A stretch of DNA of 64,000 nt from Hymenoscyphus infarciens (lineage: Eukaryota; Ascomycota; Leotiomycetes; Helotiales; Helotiaceae). Position numbers and translations under genes: made by a program. Positions 34,369-47,160 of this stretch are shown here, one piece after another. Numbering within the stretch: the first letter of the stretch is position 1; each line of letters starts with the position of its first letter. The notes below the pieces were generated by a model. The model was given only the letters and a program-made list of their open reading frames with translations. It was not told the DNA's origin and did no database searches. Location: positions 62,001 to 126,000 of the forward strand of contig LLCB01000059.1 in the NCBI GenBank assembly GCA_001414345.1, read 5' to 3'.

Positions 34369-36990
34369 CAAAATAATGTCAACTTTCGAGTTTCCTGTTG
34401 ACTGGACTTCTGACTGTCGGGCTTCTGGAATATGCTGTCTTACAAACTTTCAGCATCCCAAATTAGGTTATTAACTGTGCTAGATTTGCATCCAGGGGTC
34501 ACGATTTCGATGAAGCTGAGTCTCTTTCGAGGAGATATTTACGGCCTTAACTGTATCACACTTGTACAAACACTGTCAGTATTTTCCGAGGCAGCTTACA
34601 AGGATGGAGTTAGGATTTTCAACCACTCCTCGCTAGACGATTGATTTCAGACTCAAAAGTCTCGCAACTTTAGTTTTCTTCTTCAAAGTAAACCTGCCAA
34701 CTATTGAAATCAACCCCAACCCATCCAAAAGTTTCGTCACCAGCTCTCACTTCGACAGCAACTAAACCTGTATCCCGACTCCCAAGTCTCCTCCCTAACT
34801 TTGATAGCATTATTAAAACTCACCTGTCGCATCTTCTCGACGCCGACATCCTCGTTCGTTTTTCTAATCCTATGAGATTTCTAAAATCGTGCTTTCAAAT
34901 ACAGATGCAGGTGTCACCCTTCTGAAAAAAAAAACACACAGTAAGAAATGCGTTCCGTTGTGGCGTTTGTTTATATACGCACAGTAGCTTCGTGATGATG
35001 TAGGTCAAGCGAGGGCCAAAATGGAGTGGGAATGTGGGATATGAGTGGAATAGCTGAGTTAGACTATGAGGTTTGATATGAGAGGGGGCGTAATGTATGC
35101 TAGTAAAGAGGGAATTACCTAGTTATTTAAATTACGGCAGATTTATTCGTCGCGGTGTCGTGGATATAATTCATCTTTAGTTGTGAGGAAAAAGTTCTAC
35201 GAAAAGCGATCGTAAGGAAAATTCAGTATACTTTCTTCGCCGTTTCCGAAAATAACAAGTCATGTTACGAATTAAGTAGTAAGTCTAGTAACTTAGATAT
35301 TGAAGTATGTTATTCGAAAGTATGTAGTTTGAAGGAGGATTTAAATAATTACTTATCTAAATAGTATTCATTTGATATGAATCTCTTAGATAGTTCAGAA
35401 GCCTTGAGTTATTTTAATAAATTATAGCTATTGATTATAGCGAATGTAGAGTATCTCAAGCCAGAATGGATTGAATATATATTTGGTGAATAAAGCTTAC
35501 AAGAGCTTATTTATAGGATATATACATGGGACAATTCCAATTATTACTGCCCCATAACTTATATCTAACCCAAATGTGGTTCAGCTTCAACCGTACAGAA
35601 GACAAAGGAGCCAGACTGACAAACCAGAAGAGGTTGATTGTGCTTTCGCAAAACCAACCCAAGTCCCGATTTAGACGATGTATTGGTTGGTATATCGATT
35701 CCCATAGTAAATCACGTTAAGCTTAAGTCATGTTAGGTCCTAGCCTAAACCCGCGATATTATATCGAAGATAGAACGTAATTCGACAGTAACTTTCACCC
35801 AAGCCAACCACTAAATAGAGGTATGCTTGATACTTTCGTCTGCTCGTGTACAACAATTGAAACTAAGAATAATTGGGTTTGTATTTCAACAATTGCCTGG
35901 GAGAATCAACGCCTTCTCCGGTAAATGATTCGGGCCCTTGATTACAACATGGACTGGTCTGTCACATGAATCGGACAGCTTCTGGCCCTTAAGATAAAGG
36001 CGGAGGGCTTGGTAGGCGTACTAGTAATGTCTCTTTAAACTCTACTCCTAAATCGTACTTTCTTCCATTACTTTTTTCGCCTTCGTGTGATGTTGGTGGA
36101 GAGCACCATTATTGGCAGGCTCTGGTTCGACTAACCCATTCATACTCATTGCACCAAACTAGTGATCACCATTTCTTAGCTCTGCATTCTAAGTTTCTTT
36201 TTCAACCCTATCTCGTGTGGTGCATGCAATCTTATATACAGAGTCCTAATGGTCATTCGCAGAATCTAGGCAACGATCCCAAATATTTTAGCCTTTTAAG
36301 AGCTTCAATTGCCCTCAATATCTAAGGGAAAAGGCGACGTGAACTCGTTTTTGTCTTCATTCCTAAGATACTGCATTACTTCCAATTTTTGTCGAATCTG
36401 CACCCGAAAACGCAATCCTGCTGAATCTAGTCAATCCAGGTCGCCGACAGTGGAATTGGAGGCTGTAAACATTCCAAAGCACTCTCCACCATGGTGACCC
36501 GCAGCGAAGTAATGACAGAACCATTTTATTTCTACATTGCCAGTACGGGCATGGAAGAGGATGAGTTTGCTTTCTAAGCAGGTGAAAGAATTTTATTTCA
36601 ACTCGGCACACCACTGCATGCGACGAAATAGAGAACCCAAAATCGCGGACGCGAGCCGAGATACGCTCATTGTCCTTGGATGTGGTGTTCGGGAAGGGTG
36701 TTGTGAGTCCCACCCCTCTTCCGATGACCATAAATCATATATATAAATGGGAGTGGAGGTTTTATACGCCAGACCAGTCCCAGTCAAGCAACTTTTGACG
36801 GCGCAAGATCATTGGCTCGAGAAAGGCGCATGGTGGCATGGTGGGGTCCCACGCTAACACCCCGGTCCGTATTTCCTAAGAGGGCCATACAAGCGAGATT
36901 TTCATTTTTTCGACACAACTTTCATATTTCAACCAGCCAACCAACAACACCACACAGCCTTGACCGATACAGACTCAACCAACATCAACA
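34369..36990. other. gene-poor region, AT-rich block 35100-35520
   Basis: No gene is recognised. An AT-rich block near 35250-35500 includes GCGAATGTAGAG and TTTGGTGAATAAA, which recur in another AT-rich block near 39640-39680. The last 250 bp are the presumed promoter of the rRNA methyltransferase. Confidence 0.4.
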
Positions 36991-38382
36991 ATGGGCAAAA
37001 ACGGAAAGTTTGGAAAGACCTACGGGAAGGTCGTTGGAAAACCAGGTGACGGTCGACCTGAGTGGAAAGGTCCCGCTTTTGTCAAGAAACCCGATTCAAA
37101 GTCAAAAGCCAAACCAGCCACCGGCGATGAGACAGAAGAATCTGAGCCGAATGTTCCAATAAAGTTACAGCAACTTCTCCTGAATATTTTCCGAGACTCA
37201 TTTTCAACACTCCTCACATCTGACGATCTACAGCCGATATTGCAAGAAGTCAAAACCGCGCTTTTCGAAAGGGAATTTGCTCGTGCGTTTGGCAAGAAGG
37301 AGTATCTGGAGGCCTATTCTGCGCGATGGAGTCCAAGTCGTGCGCTCTGCTATCAGTCGATTTTGATCGATATTCAAAAACACCTGACCAAGATGGCTAG
37401 CTTGAATACGGATGTCGAGGCAAAAGCACCTCTTTTGGAAGAGGGCACATCTGCTCAGCCTTCAATTCCATGTCTGCATGCGGTGTCATTTGGTGGTGGA
37501 GCAGCAGAAGTCGTCGCGTTCGGCGGTTATTCTCGCAGCTTAAGAGACGCATCACAAACTCTGTCCGAGGACGACCCAAGTGAGGAGCCGGAAGGTCGAC
37601 CGTTACTTGGGTCCATACCAAGTATCGATCTGACTCTTCTTGATTCAGCTGCCTGGGAAGATGTAGTGAAGGTGCTACGTAGTGGACTCGTCGATCCCCC
37701 ACCACTTTCAAAATATGCGAGTGCCTCTGCCAAAGCTGCAAATAAATCACTCATCGGGGCCGAATCACTGCAAACCAAATTTCGCATGGAAAATGTACTG
37801 AGCATGTCGCTAAGTCAAATCAAAGAACTTGTTGGTGGCAAGCCGAAATTTTTGAGCTTACTCTTCACCTTGAACGAGTTATACACAGAATCAATCAGCA
37901 AGACGACCGCTTTTCTTCTCAATCTCACAATGGCAACCAAGAAAGGATCGTTATTACTGGTCGTCGATAGTCCCGGTAGCTACTCTACAACAAGTGTTGG
38001 TGCGGATGAGAAGAAATATCCAATGTAAGTCACATTAACCCAATCTTCGGAGTCTCAACGGTTGTTCTAGCATTTTGCTTTTTTTGAACTATGCTCTCTT
38101 ACTTGATTCTTCAAGCTTTACAACATTTGCTCCCTAATTCACTTTGAATTATGAGTAGAGACGTTAGCTGACTTGTGAAATAGGAAATTCCTTCTCGATC
38201 ATACATTACTAGAGACCCAGAAAATCAAAGCGGACGGAGATGATCGCAGGAGAGAAAGTCCTCCAGATTGGGTAAAATTGGAAGCCTCAGATGCAAGATG
38301 GTTCCGGATACCCGAAGAACTTCGCTACCCGATACCTTTGGAAAACATGCGCTATCAATTACATCTCTACAAACGAATATGA
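36991..38382 (+). CDS. BMT6: 25S rRNA uridine N3-methyltransferase, Bmt6-like
   Basis: Two exons (36991-38024, 38184-38382) give 410 aa. The basic, Gly/Lys-rich N-terminus suits a nucleolar protein. A SAM-binding segment is seen as HAVSFGGGAAEVVAFG (about 160-175), followed by an acidic linker and the SIDLTLLDSAAWEDVV block; MSLSQIKELVGG and the C-terminal MRYQLHLYKRI agree with the family. By family it methylates N3 of a uridine in helix 89-90 of the large-subunit rRNA (U2843 in yeast), using S-adenosylmethionine. The join at 38024/38184 was chosen because it restores EKKYPMKFLLDHTLL. The assignment rests on remembered family resemblance, not a search. Confidence 0.8.
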
Positions 38383-41070
38383 TGGTAGAATTCTTCTGGT
38401 TTGAAGTCGACTTGATGGACACGTCAGAACCAGGCAAAGTGGTCTTATCATTCTCTGCTAGCGAAATGTAAGTATGCAATTACAAGTTTCATTTTTTTCC
38501 TAACTGTTTTGTAGGCCACTTTCCAGCACAATCAGATGGTGCAACGAATACACATAAGCCATGTCCTTGTATCAAAGAAATTTAGCCTTTGCTTATGAAG
38601 GTTCTAGATATGGCTCTGGTATTTACAGTCAGGAGAGAGACGGATTCGAGGTAGATCTCGTTAAGCTCACAGCCGCTAGGCAGCTTGATCTTTCTGGAAC
38701 CGGGGTATTTACCTTCGTAAGACATGTTCCGGCGCACTATAGCAAAAACATGAAGTAATATTCACCTTCTGAGTGGGACCTCAGAGGCACACTTAACTCC
38801 CACCAGGCAGTGCTATATTTGAAATTTCTTCGTAGTCAAGGATTATCATGATTCAAGATGGATTTCAGATAACCCAGGTTCTGTTGGCCTATGAATGCTA
38901 CTGCGATGAGCTACGACAGAACTATGTTTTATAGGATCTACTAGGCAAGCAAATAGATATTGTTCTCTTGGGTGATTCTTCAAGTATTTAACCGATGCTA
39001 AATCTACTCTATTCCATCTTGAAATCACTCTTTTCTCGTCATCTCGTCATCGTAATTTGCTTTACCGTCCCCCGTCCTCTCCAACCCCCACTTAACGTTT
39101 ACCTCACTTCACTTGGAATTTAACCAATATATTTACTACGCTAGGAACTTAAGCCCATAATAGTAGTACCACCAAGTCATGGTATACACCTCTATAGCTC
39201 TCGCAACGAGAAGGAAATCGCTAGAGGATTGGAAAGAAGTGATTCGCTAGCTTTGTTTTACCGTGTAACAAGCTGGGAAAGCGATGTGCACGTATAACCT
39301 TCCTCAAAATCAATTCAATGTTGTGAAACTTCTTATGACACGATTTTGGTATTAGATAGAAGAGCCTGACTTTTCCCCTTAGTCTGGTATAGTATACTTT
39401 ATTCGCAAATCATGGAATTGACTGCTACTTTAGACTTTATATAATAAGTTTAACTTTATATTATTAAAGTAGATTATGCAAGGGTATCTAAATGAAGTTC
39501 TAAAATTGTAATAAAAATACAGAGTACCAGATAAATTCATAGTCTTAAATAAAACACTATAGATTAAAAATATTTATTATTTAAAAGAGTTTCGAAAAAT
39601 AAGATTGTTGAACAGAGCTTGAGGCTATGTCTTCGTGCTACAGCGAATTCTAGTGTATATATACTTGGTGAATAAACTATACCAGGTCCCGAAATTTGCA
39701 TATATAGGTTAGCTATCGATAGTAGCATCTTATGGAATATCTTGTAGATATCTTGTAGAAATATTTGTAAAAAAAGGTTGTGCTATTTGTAGGTCACCTA
39801 CCAATAGCCATAACTTGCAGAAATATCTTATAAGATGGTTGTGCTATTTATGAAGATTCTCCTAAATTCAAGTATGAAGTAATATGGTAGATCAGTTGTT
39901 TTTTCGGAGGAGAGGAATCTGAGGGTGGAAATTCCCCAAAATCGTTAAGGTGGTCTCTACTATAGAGCTTTCCCCCTTCGTAAAATAATTAGTAGAATTT
40001 TCATCCGAGTTCCATTCGTAGAATAATAAGATCTCAAAGAGTTTGAGGCAATAAAATTAATTTGGAACAGTAACGTCACTCAATTGTCCCAACACCCTGG
40101 GATATTATCTTTCAATACACATATAATGAACGAGGACTAGAGCTTTTGTTTGCTTACCCAAAACCCGAAGTATCTGGTTGAAATGTCCAAGGATAGACAC
40201 TTTCTACCTAAATCGGATATCCCTTTCTAGTCCTTAAATCTGTTTGGTTTTCAACAGACTTGTCGCCAAAAGGCTTCTTGAATGATACCCGTAGTGAAAA
40301 GTTTTCCACAACCACATAGTCCTGGATTGTAACCCTTTGGTGCAAACTATGTAGTCTTTGCCGTATGATGGGGTGGCAAGGGAGATTTGAATTCCAGGGA
40401 TCCTGGGCTGTTTTATCTTTTTTGGCAATGAGGGGTACCAGATCATTTAGGCTTCGAGTTCTCAACGGACCTGTTCGGGATCTCGGAGAACTTCAACAAA
40501 CCACAAGATGCTTCAAATCTCCAAGCCGGCCTGACTCATTCTTAAATGGAGAAAAAGAAATAGAAACTCAAGACTTGCTAAACATGCCTCCAAATAAAAT
40601 ACTTGTAGCATGTTTATCGCCTATCCCCGAAGTAGGAGCACAGAATTTGTCACCCGAAGAAGGCAAGATTCCCCTCCTTGGGCTTCCCCACATTCGACAT
40701 GACGTTCCTTGAAAGTCTATTTGGATAGATAATCCTCCGCATTCCACCAATGCCGAACGACTCCGACGATTCACGACATGCCGTCGCCCAAGAATGGGAG
40801 ATTTCCAGCTTCGCACTCGTTGCCCCTCTTTAGAAAGGCGAGGAAATCCCGAGCTAGGGCCCCTCCAAGGCAAAACGGGCCCCTCATTCCATACCATTCG
40901 ACAACACAAAGACCCAACTACAACCCCCTCACCAACTCCAATCTGCAATCTGCAATCTGCAACTCCTCCTTTTAAGCTTCAGCATTTGGCAAGAAACCAG
41001 ACATCAAGGTGCTTTTTCAACTGCCATTTCATCAAATCCAAACCCATAAATCGCAGCTACTGCACTAGCA
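38383..41070. other. intergenic with AT-rich block 39100-40100
   Basis: Downstream of the methyltransferase no gene is convincing; a 65-codon frame at 38561-38758 has no family. The AT-rich part includes short internal duplications near 39770-39855 (GGTTGTGCTATTT twice). The last 300 bp are the presumed ADH promoter. Confidence 0.4.
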
Positions 41071-42575
<1,505 letters not shown>

Positions 42576-43328
42576 CGGTTCGCACCGCGGCTTTGAGTCT
42601 ACGGGCTTGTCTCTCTGCTGGGTAAGTAGTATTACATAAAAATCTGGGTAAGCATTACTGAAAAAAGACAAGCTACAACATATATAGGATCCAAGTCCGT
42701 GTTGGAAAGTGGTAATGAACTCATTTTAAAACTGTGTATATATGAGGGATATTAGGGATTTTGGCAATGTATCATTTTGTTGGCCCGACATGAAGAGATT
42801 TTTATATGAATAGGTAAAGGGGTTCGTGAGGACATTTTGTCAACCAGACTTAAAAAGGAATAGCCACCATCAGTATGTAAAAGGTAAGTGGCGTAGGTAC
42901 TAGTTCCTCTAGTTAAGGTTTGAGGGGCGAATATCAGAGGAAGTTTCTCCGTATTTCAAAGCATATTTTATACCTTTGTTTACGTGTCACGGAAAGTCAA
43001 TTTGTGATGCACATGCTGTGTGCATCATAAACAGTATTGTAGAATTGTGTTTGTTGTTGTGTGTTTGTGTGTATAGACATCTGCCATTATTCTAAAACAC
43101 ACCTAAGTGACCGGGCCCGGCCTCCTCAAGGAAACCATATTACGCCCGCTAAAGATCATTAAATAAGTCGCAGGTCGCAAGGTCATAATAGAAAAGAGCA
43201 AGGTAAATACAATGCATCAATGGCCCTCCCATCAATCATAAAAAAACGCCATTGTTCGAATAAAGGTACTCCCGTACTCCATGTACATTGGCGTCGAAGA
43301 CAGCCATCGATGTCCGAGTCTCTATTCC
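42576..43328. other. convergent 3' intergenic region
   Basis: 3' regions of ADH and the AN1 gene. A GT-rich microsatellite-like stretch lies near 43045-43075. No gene seen. Confidence 0.45.
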
Positions 43329-44032
43329 TTAGATCCCCTTGATAACTTGCGTTCGCTCGGCGTTGAGTTGTGCAGCGTTTCGATCGTGAGATTCCTTCTT
43401 ACACTGTAAATGGGAAATCAATTGTTAGCCAGAAATTCTTCAAGAACGTTGTCTAAACCAACTTTCCACCATTGAATTCCGTCTTCTGACGAAGATTCCG
43501 GGGAGGAAGGGCAGCTTACGTCTTCCAAGCCATCACATTTGTGGTCTTCTAGCAGTCTGTGCTTCCCACAGTAATGGCCGTTACAGAAGCCACAGTCCCC
43601 AATGATGCGTTGTGCCCCATCCCTACAGTCCTTGTATGTACAGCGGATCTTCTTGGGAGGCATACCGCCTCTTAATGGGAATGCGAGGTGGAGTGTGGAT
43701 TCGCGCGAGATGTGGTGATCGGCGAGGGTCGAGGAGGGCGAGAGGTGTTTCCCGGCGTGCACGATTCGGAGGTCGCTCGAGGGAAGAGATGTGCGGACGG
43801 AGAGGAGGGTTGTGAGGTTTTCGACGGAGATGTCTTGAGGAACTGTGAGGGCGATTGCTGGGAGGCTGGTTAGTCGCTGTTCTGCCGGTTTCAAGGGGAA
43901 TGGGAATGGGAATGGGGGTCCAGGCATGGATAGAGAGCGCTTACTAGTGCCTGCAATGTTCTTTACGAATATCTGCATGGTCTCGGTGCACTCGGGTGAG
44001 GCGGATCGAGAGGTTGAGGTTGAGGAAACCAT
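43329..44032 (-). CDS. ubiquitin-like domain fused to AN1 zinc finger via LRGG
   Basis: Three minus-strand exons (44032-43945, 43857-43520, 43403-43329) give 166 aa. After a short Ser/Thr-rich leader, M19 begins a ubiquitin-like fold (MQIFVKN), and IALTVPQDISVENL and LRIVHAGKHLSP match ubiquitin's layout. It ends with LRGG (91-94), the ubiquitin processing motif. Directly after this comes an AN1 zinc finger with C102, C107, C118, C121, C126, H129, H135 and C137, all correctly spaced, and a C-terminal CKKESHDRN block. Exon 3 was found by frame and motif; without it the finger's tail would be wrong. M19 (ATG at 43976-43978, context ACCATG) may be the true start, giving 148 aa. A role in ubiquitin or proteasome stress is inferred from the AN1 family. 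Whether LRGG is cut is unknown. Confidence 0.88.
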
Positions 44033-46293
44033 ATTTGTTTTTGTTCGAGTGGTGGTTTTGGGTTGTGGTGAGAGGTACGGAGGTATGGAGTGGCGGGTTG
44101 GAGAGTGGGTGAGATGAAGACGGAGATGGGAGGTTGTCGAGGATGAGATATGGTCTCGAAGTTGCGATAGATGTGGCGCGGCGCTAGAGTATTGAGTTGC
44201 TAGTGGCGACGAAGCGCGTAAAGTTCGAGGAAGACGTTCTTAAGTGGCTGTGGCGATCAAGGTTGCGTGGTTGCGGAGGAGGCTCAAAGAGGCGATTCAA
44301 AGCAGACGGATGTGGTGTTGTCTTGTGTTGTATTGTGGATTGTTGGGGAGAAAGAGCTGATTTTTGTGTTGGGGGCTTGCGGTGGTCTTTATTCAGAAGA
44401 GAGAGAGAGAGGAAGGAAGTAGAATCCAAGTCACAAATGGGCAGGAGATTGTTATATAACAATCAATGGGACTTAGCCACTTGCTGGGCTGGCTCATGCT
44501 GGTCTCACGACCTACTCTAGTAGCTGACTCGATTTCACCAAGTCAACTTCACTAGAAACCCCTGAACCCGGTGATTTACCGAGTAGTGCGTGCGCTCAAA
44601 TTGGTCGTTGTCATTCCACGTACTTCTATAACTCGGGATCGTCCTAATTTTTGGTCGTTTCTTTAAATTAGCTTAACTTTGGTTGAACAATTCAACTCAG
44701 TAAACGAACTTCGGCTAGAAATTGTGTTGACTGTAAAAATACTACTTCTACACGTCTTCCAATTATTGCCTCAATACTTGCTAACCACATTGCAGCCACA
44801 TAGCAACCACATTGCGTGATGGTGATATTTAATGCATCACATCGTCAGAACTAAGGCAATGGTCAAATTACTTACAACCTCACAATCCACACTAAGCTAC
44901 AGTAGCATTCAGGCTATAAATTATCCGATCTCGCTCTCAAACAATAACCGATCAGCACATGAAATTAGGCCACCTCGATCGACGCCATTCACGTTTCTCA
45001 ACGTTTTCATGCAGCTTCCAAAATGAAAGGCCTCTTATCGTCACAATTAAAAAGGGTCGCATGCCATCGTCGGACCGGCATCCAGAACTCCCTCCTCGCA
45101 TAATCACAAATCCAATTAATACGTCGTCGTCGTCCGCCTTCCCCCTTTTCTCGCCTCGCTCGTCCCCAGGATCCACCTGTTACTCGTCGTCCGTTCCACC
45201 CGCCAAGCAACGATAAGACGTCTTCCGGCGCTCTAGAAAATAAGAGAAGCAGCCAAATCATCCAAACCTCTCCTCTTCACACAGGACAAGAAGAAAACTC
45301 GTGGACCCATTGACGGCGTTCGAGCATTTCGAAACCCTCGCATCCCATTTCACGAACACTTCTCACCCCTTGATCCCGAGACCAAACACTCGAAAACACC
45401 GGACCAGCGTAGGTAACAAGACAACACATCCATACCCCCGCCAGCGTCTCCTTCCCTCAATCTATCCTCTCTCCTCGCTTTCTTCGAATCTTTAAGCGTT
45501 CTTTAGTACCGGATGCAAAGTCCGTCCATCCTCTGCATCATTTCGCGCATGGCGAAATCGGAACTGTTGAACAACAGCAACCTACAGCATGAGGAATTCC
45601 AACAACCAAAACACCAACTCAACCTCGCATATAGACCCATCTCACTAAATCACACCCCGCCCTATCCTATCAAGCCACAAGCACCCCAACATTCCCAAAC
45701 AAGGTAATCCATATATAACCAGGTCACATGGTCCGAAACCAAAGAAACATCACACCCGCAAAAATCTAGAACATTGTCAGAGTACTCGTCTCTCTCACCC
45801 ATACATACATAAAAACGCCATCCCGCTCCAAAAATAGCAATCCATACACCGTAAACTGTCCGCATTCCCAAAACGGTATTTCCCCATTTCTGAACGACCA
45901 CCACCTATCTCCAAACTTAATCGACAGCAGTAGATGATAGTTGTCGCATAACCTACATATTTTAAAGCAAATTAGAGCGTTAAATTGCTCTAGAAGGGGA
46001 AAACAATCGAGTCAAATTCCCTCATCAACACAAACTGCTACTTCTATCCTCCATCGCGAACACATCGCAGTATCCCCAAAGCCCAAAGATAAACAAGTGC
46101 CGGCTTCCATATCCGTATGCGGTGATGCAGAGTTCCCTGTACGTATCGGTGGGCTGCCGACGGACGCTGCATACAGCTGCATGCAGAAAACCAACCACGA
46201 ACCATCCACATCACATCCACTTCACTCCTTGTAATTGGTTGAACAAACACATCCCGATTCCCGAGAAGAAACCCTAATTATCTACGGAAATTC
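44033..46293. other. intergenic, pyrimidine-rich, no gene recognised
   Basis: About 2.3 kb upstream of the AN1 gene. Plus-strand frames between 44830 and 45710 are Pro/Ser/His-rich because the strand is pyrimidine-rich; they have no motifs. A non-coding RNA is possible but unsupported. Confidence 0.4.
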
Positions 46294-46474
46294 ATGGCTT
46301 TAGCTAAATCCCCTGACTCTAACCCGATTAGGCACTCTTATTGCGCGCGTATAATACTAATTCTCTATTCTAAGGGATAGTAACCTGGTTTTTGTGGTTA
46401 GAGTTAGTAGCTAGAGGTTCGGGTTAGTTAGTGTTAGGCGATTTAGTTAAAAGAGTCAGGGGATTCAAAGTCAT
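46294..46474. repeat. MITE-like inverted-repeat element, family D
   Basis: The ends share AATCCCCTGACTCT (46307-46320, complement at 46452-46465) plus looser outer pairing. Inner CTAACCCGA and TCGGGTTAG also pair, so the element folds almost end to end. It stops 15 bp before a family S copy. Confidence 0.7.
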
Positions 46475-46489
46475 AGTATAGATATGCTA

Positions 46490-46734
46490 GCTCGTAGTAG
46501 ACAAGAAAAGCGGTAGTAAATAATTGGTTATGTTTCACCATCTCGATACTACTCAAAAACTTTGGGACAATCGAACTTCATTGTTCTAAAATATCTAGTT
46601 AAAAATTAAATTGTTGAAGTGTTCTAAGTATTTAGGTTATTTACCTTGTTTACCCCAAAAAGCTAGGACGGCAGGCAGGTACAAACCTGAAGTATTTACT
46701 GCCGCTTTTACCGTCTACCGTCTACCGCGAAGCC
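46490..46734 (+). repeat. MITE family S copy 4
   Basis: Left end GCTCGTAGTAGACAAGAAAA with CGGTAGTAAATA, right end TATTTACTGCCGCTTTTACC followed by a duplicated CCGTCTA. The interior carries the family signature near 46650. It lies about 430 bp downstream of the ATG2 stop. Confidence 0.85.
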
Positions 46735-47160
46735 ACGAAAATTCACGACCATGACCATACGAGAAGGCTGAAAGGGAAAGATTTTGATTATATACAGCCG
46801 AGCTATACTTTTACACACAAATATAAAAGACGATTCATCAAATGTCACGAGCAATATAAAGAACTTTTCAAGTCTTGATCTCGAAATCAAATTAATCAGG
46901 GAAATACCCACAGGTAAATCATCTGTTCAGACGAAAAAAAAAACAAAAGGTGGTTGCCAATCTATCAATGCCCTAGACCCTTTCTCAATCCCATCCATGA
47001 ATCCCTTCTCATATACCCAAACGCCACGCGAAAAACAAAAAAAATAGACCATGATCGATGTGTGTGCTAATGCAACTCCAATCTGAATGCAAGAAAAAAA
47101 GGCCGCGGCCAAAAGTGAAAAAAAAAACAGCCGCTATGCAAAACAATATCATAAACCTCA

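Noticed and set aside
38561..38758. 65-codon plus-strand frame after the rRNA methyltransferase
   Set aside because: Composition is fairly protein-like, but there is no family match and the methyltransferase already ends at a family-consistent C-terminus.
44832..45707. Series of Pro/Ser/His-rich plus-strand frames
   Set aside because: Explained by pyrimidine-rich sequence; no continuous coding pattern or splice logic.
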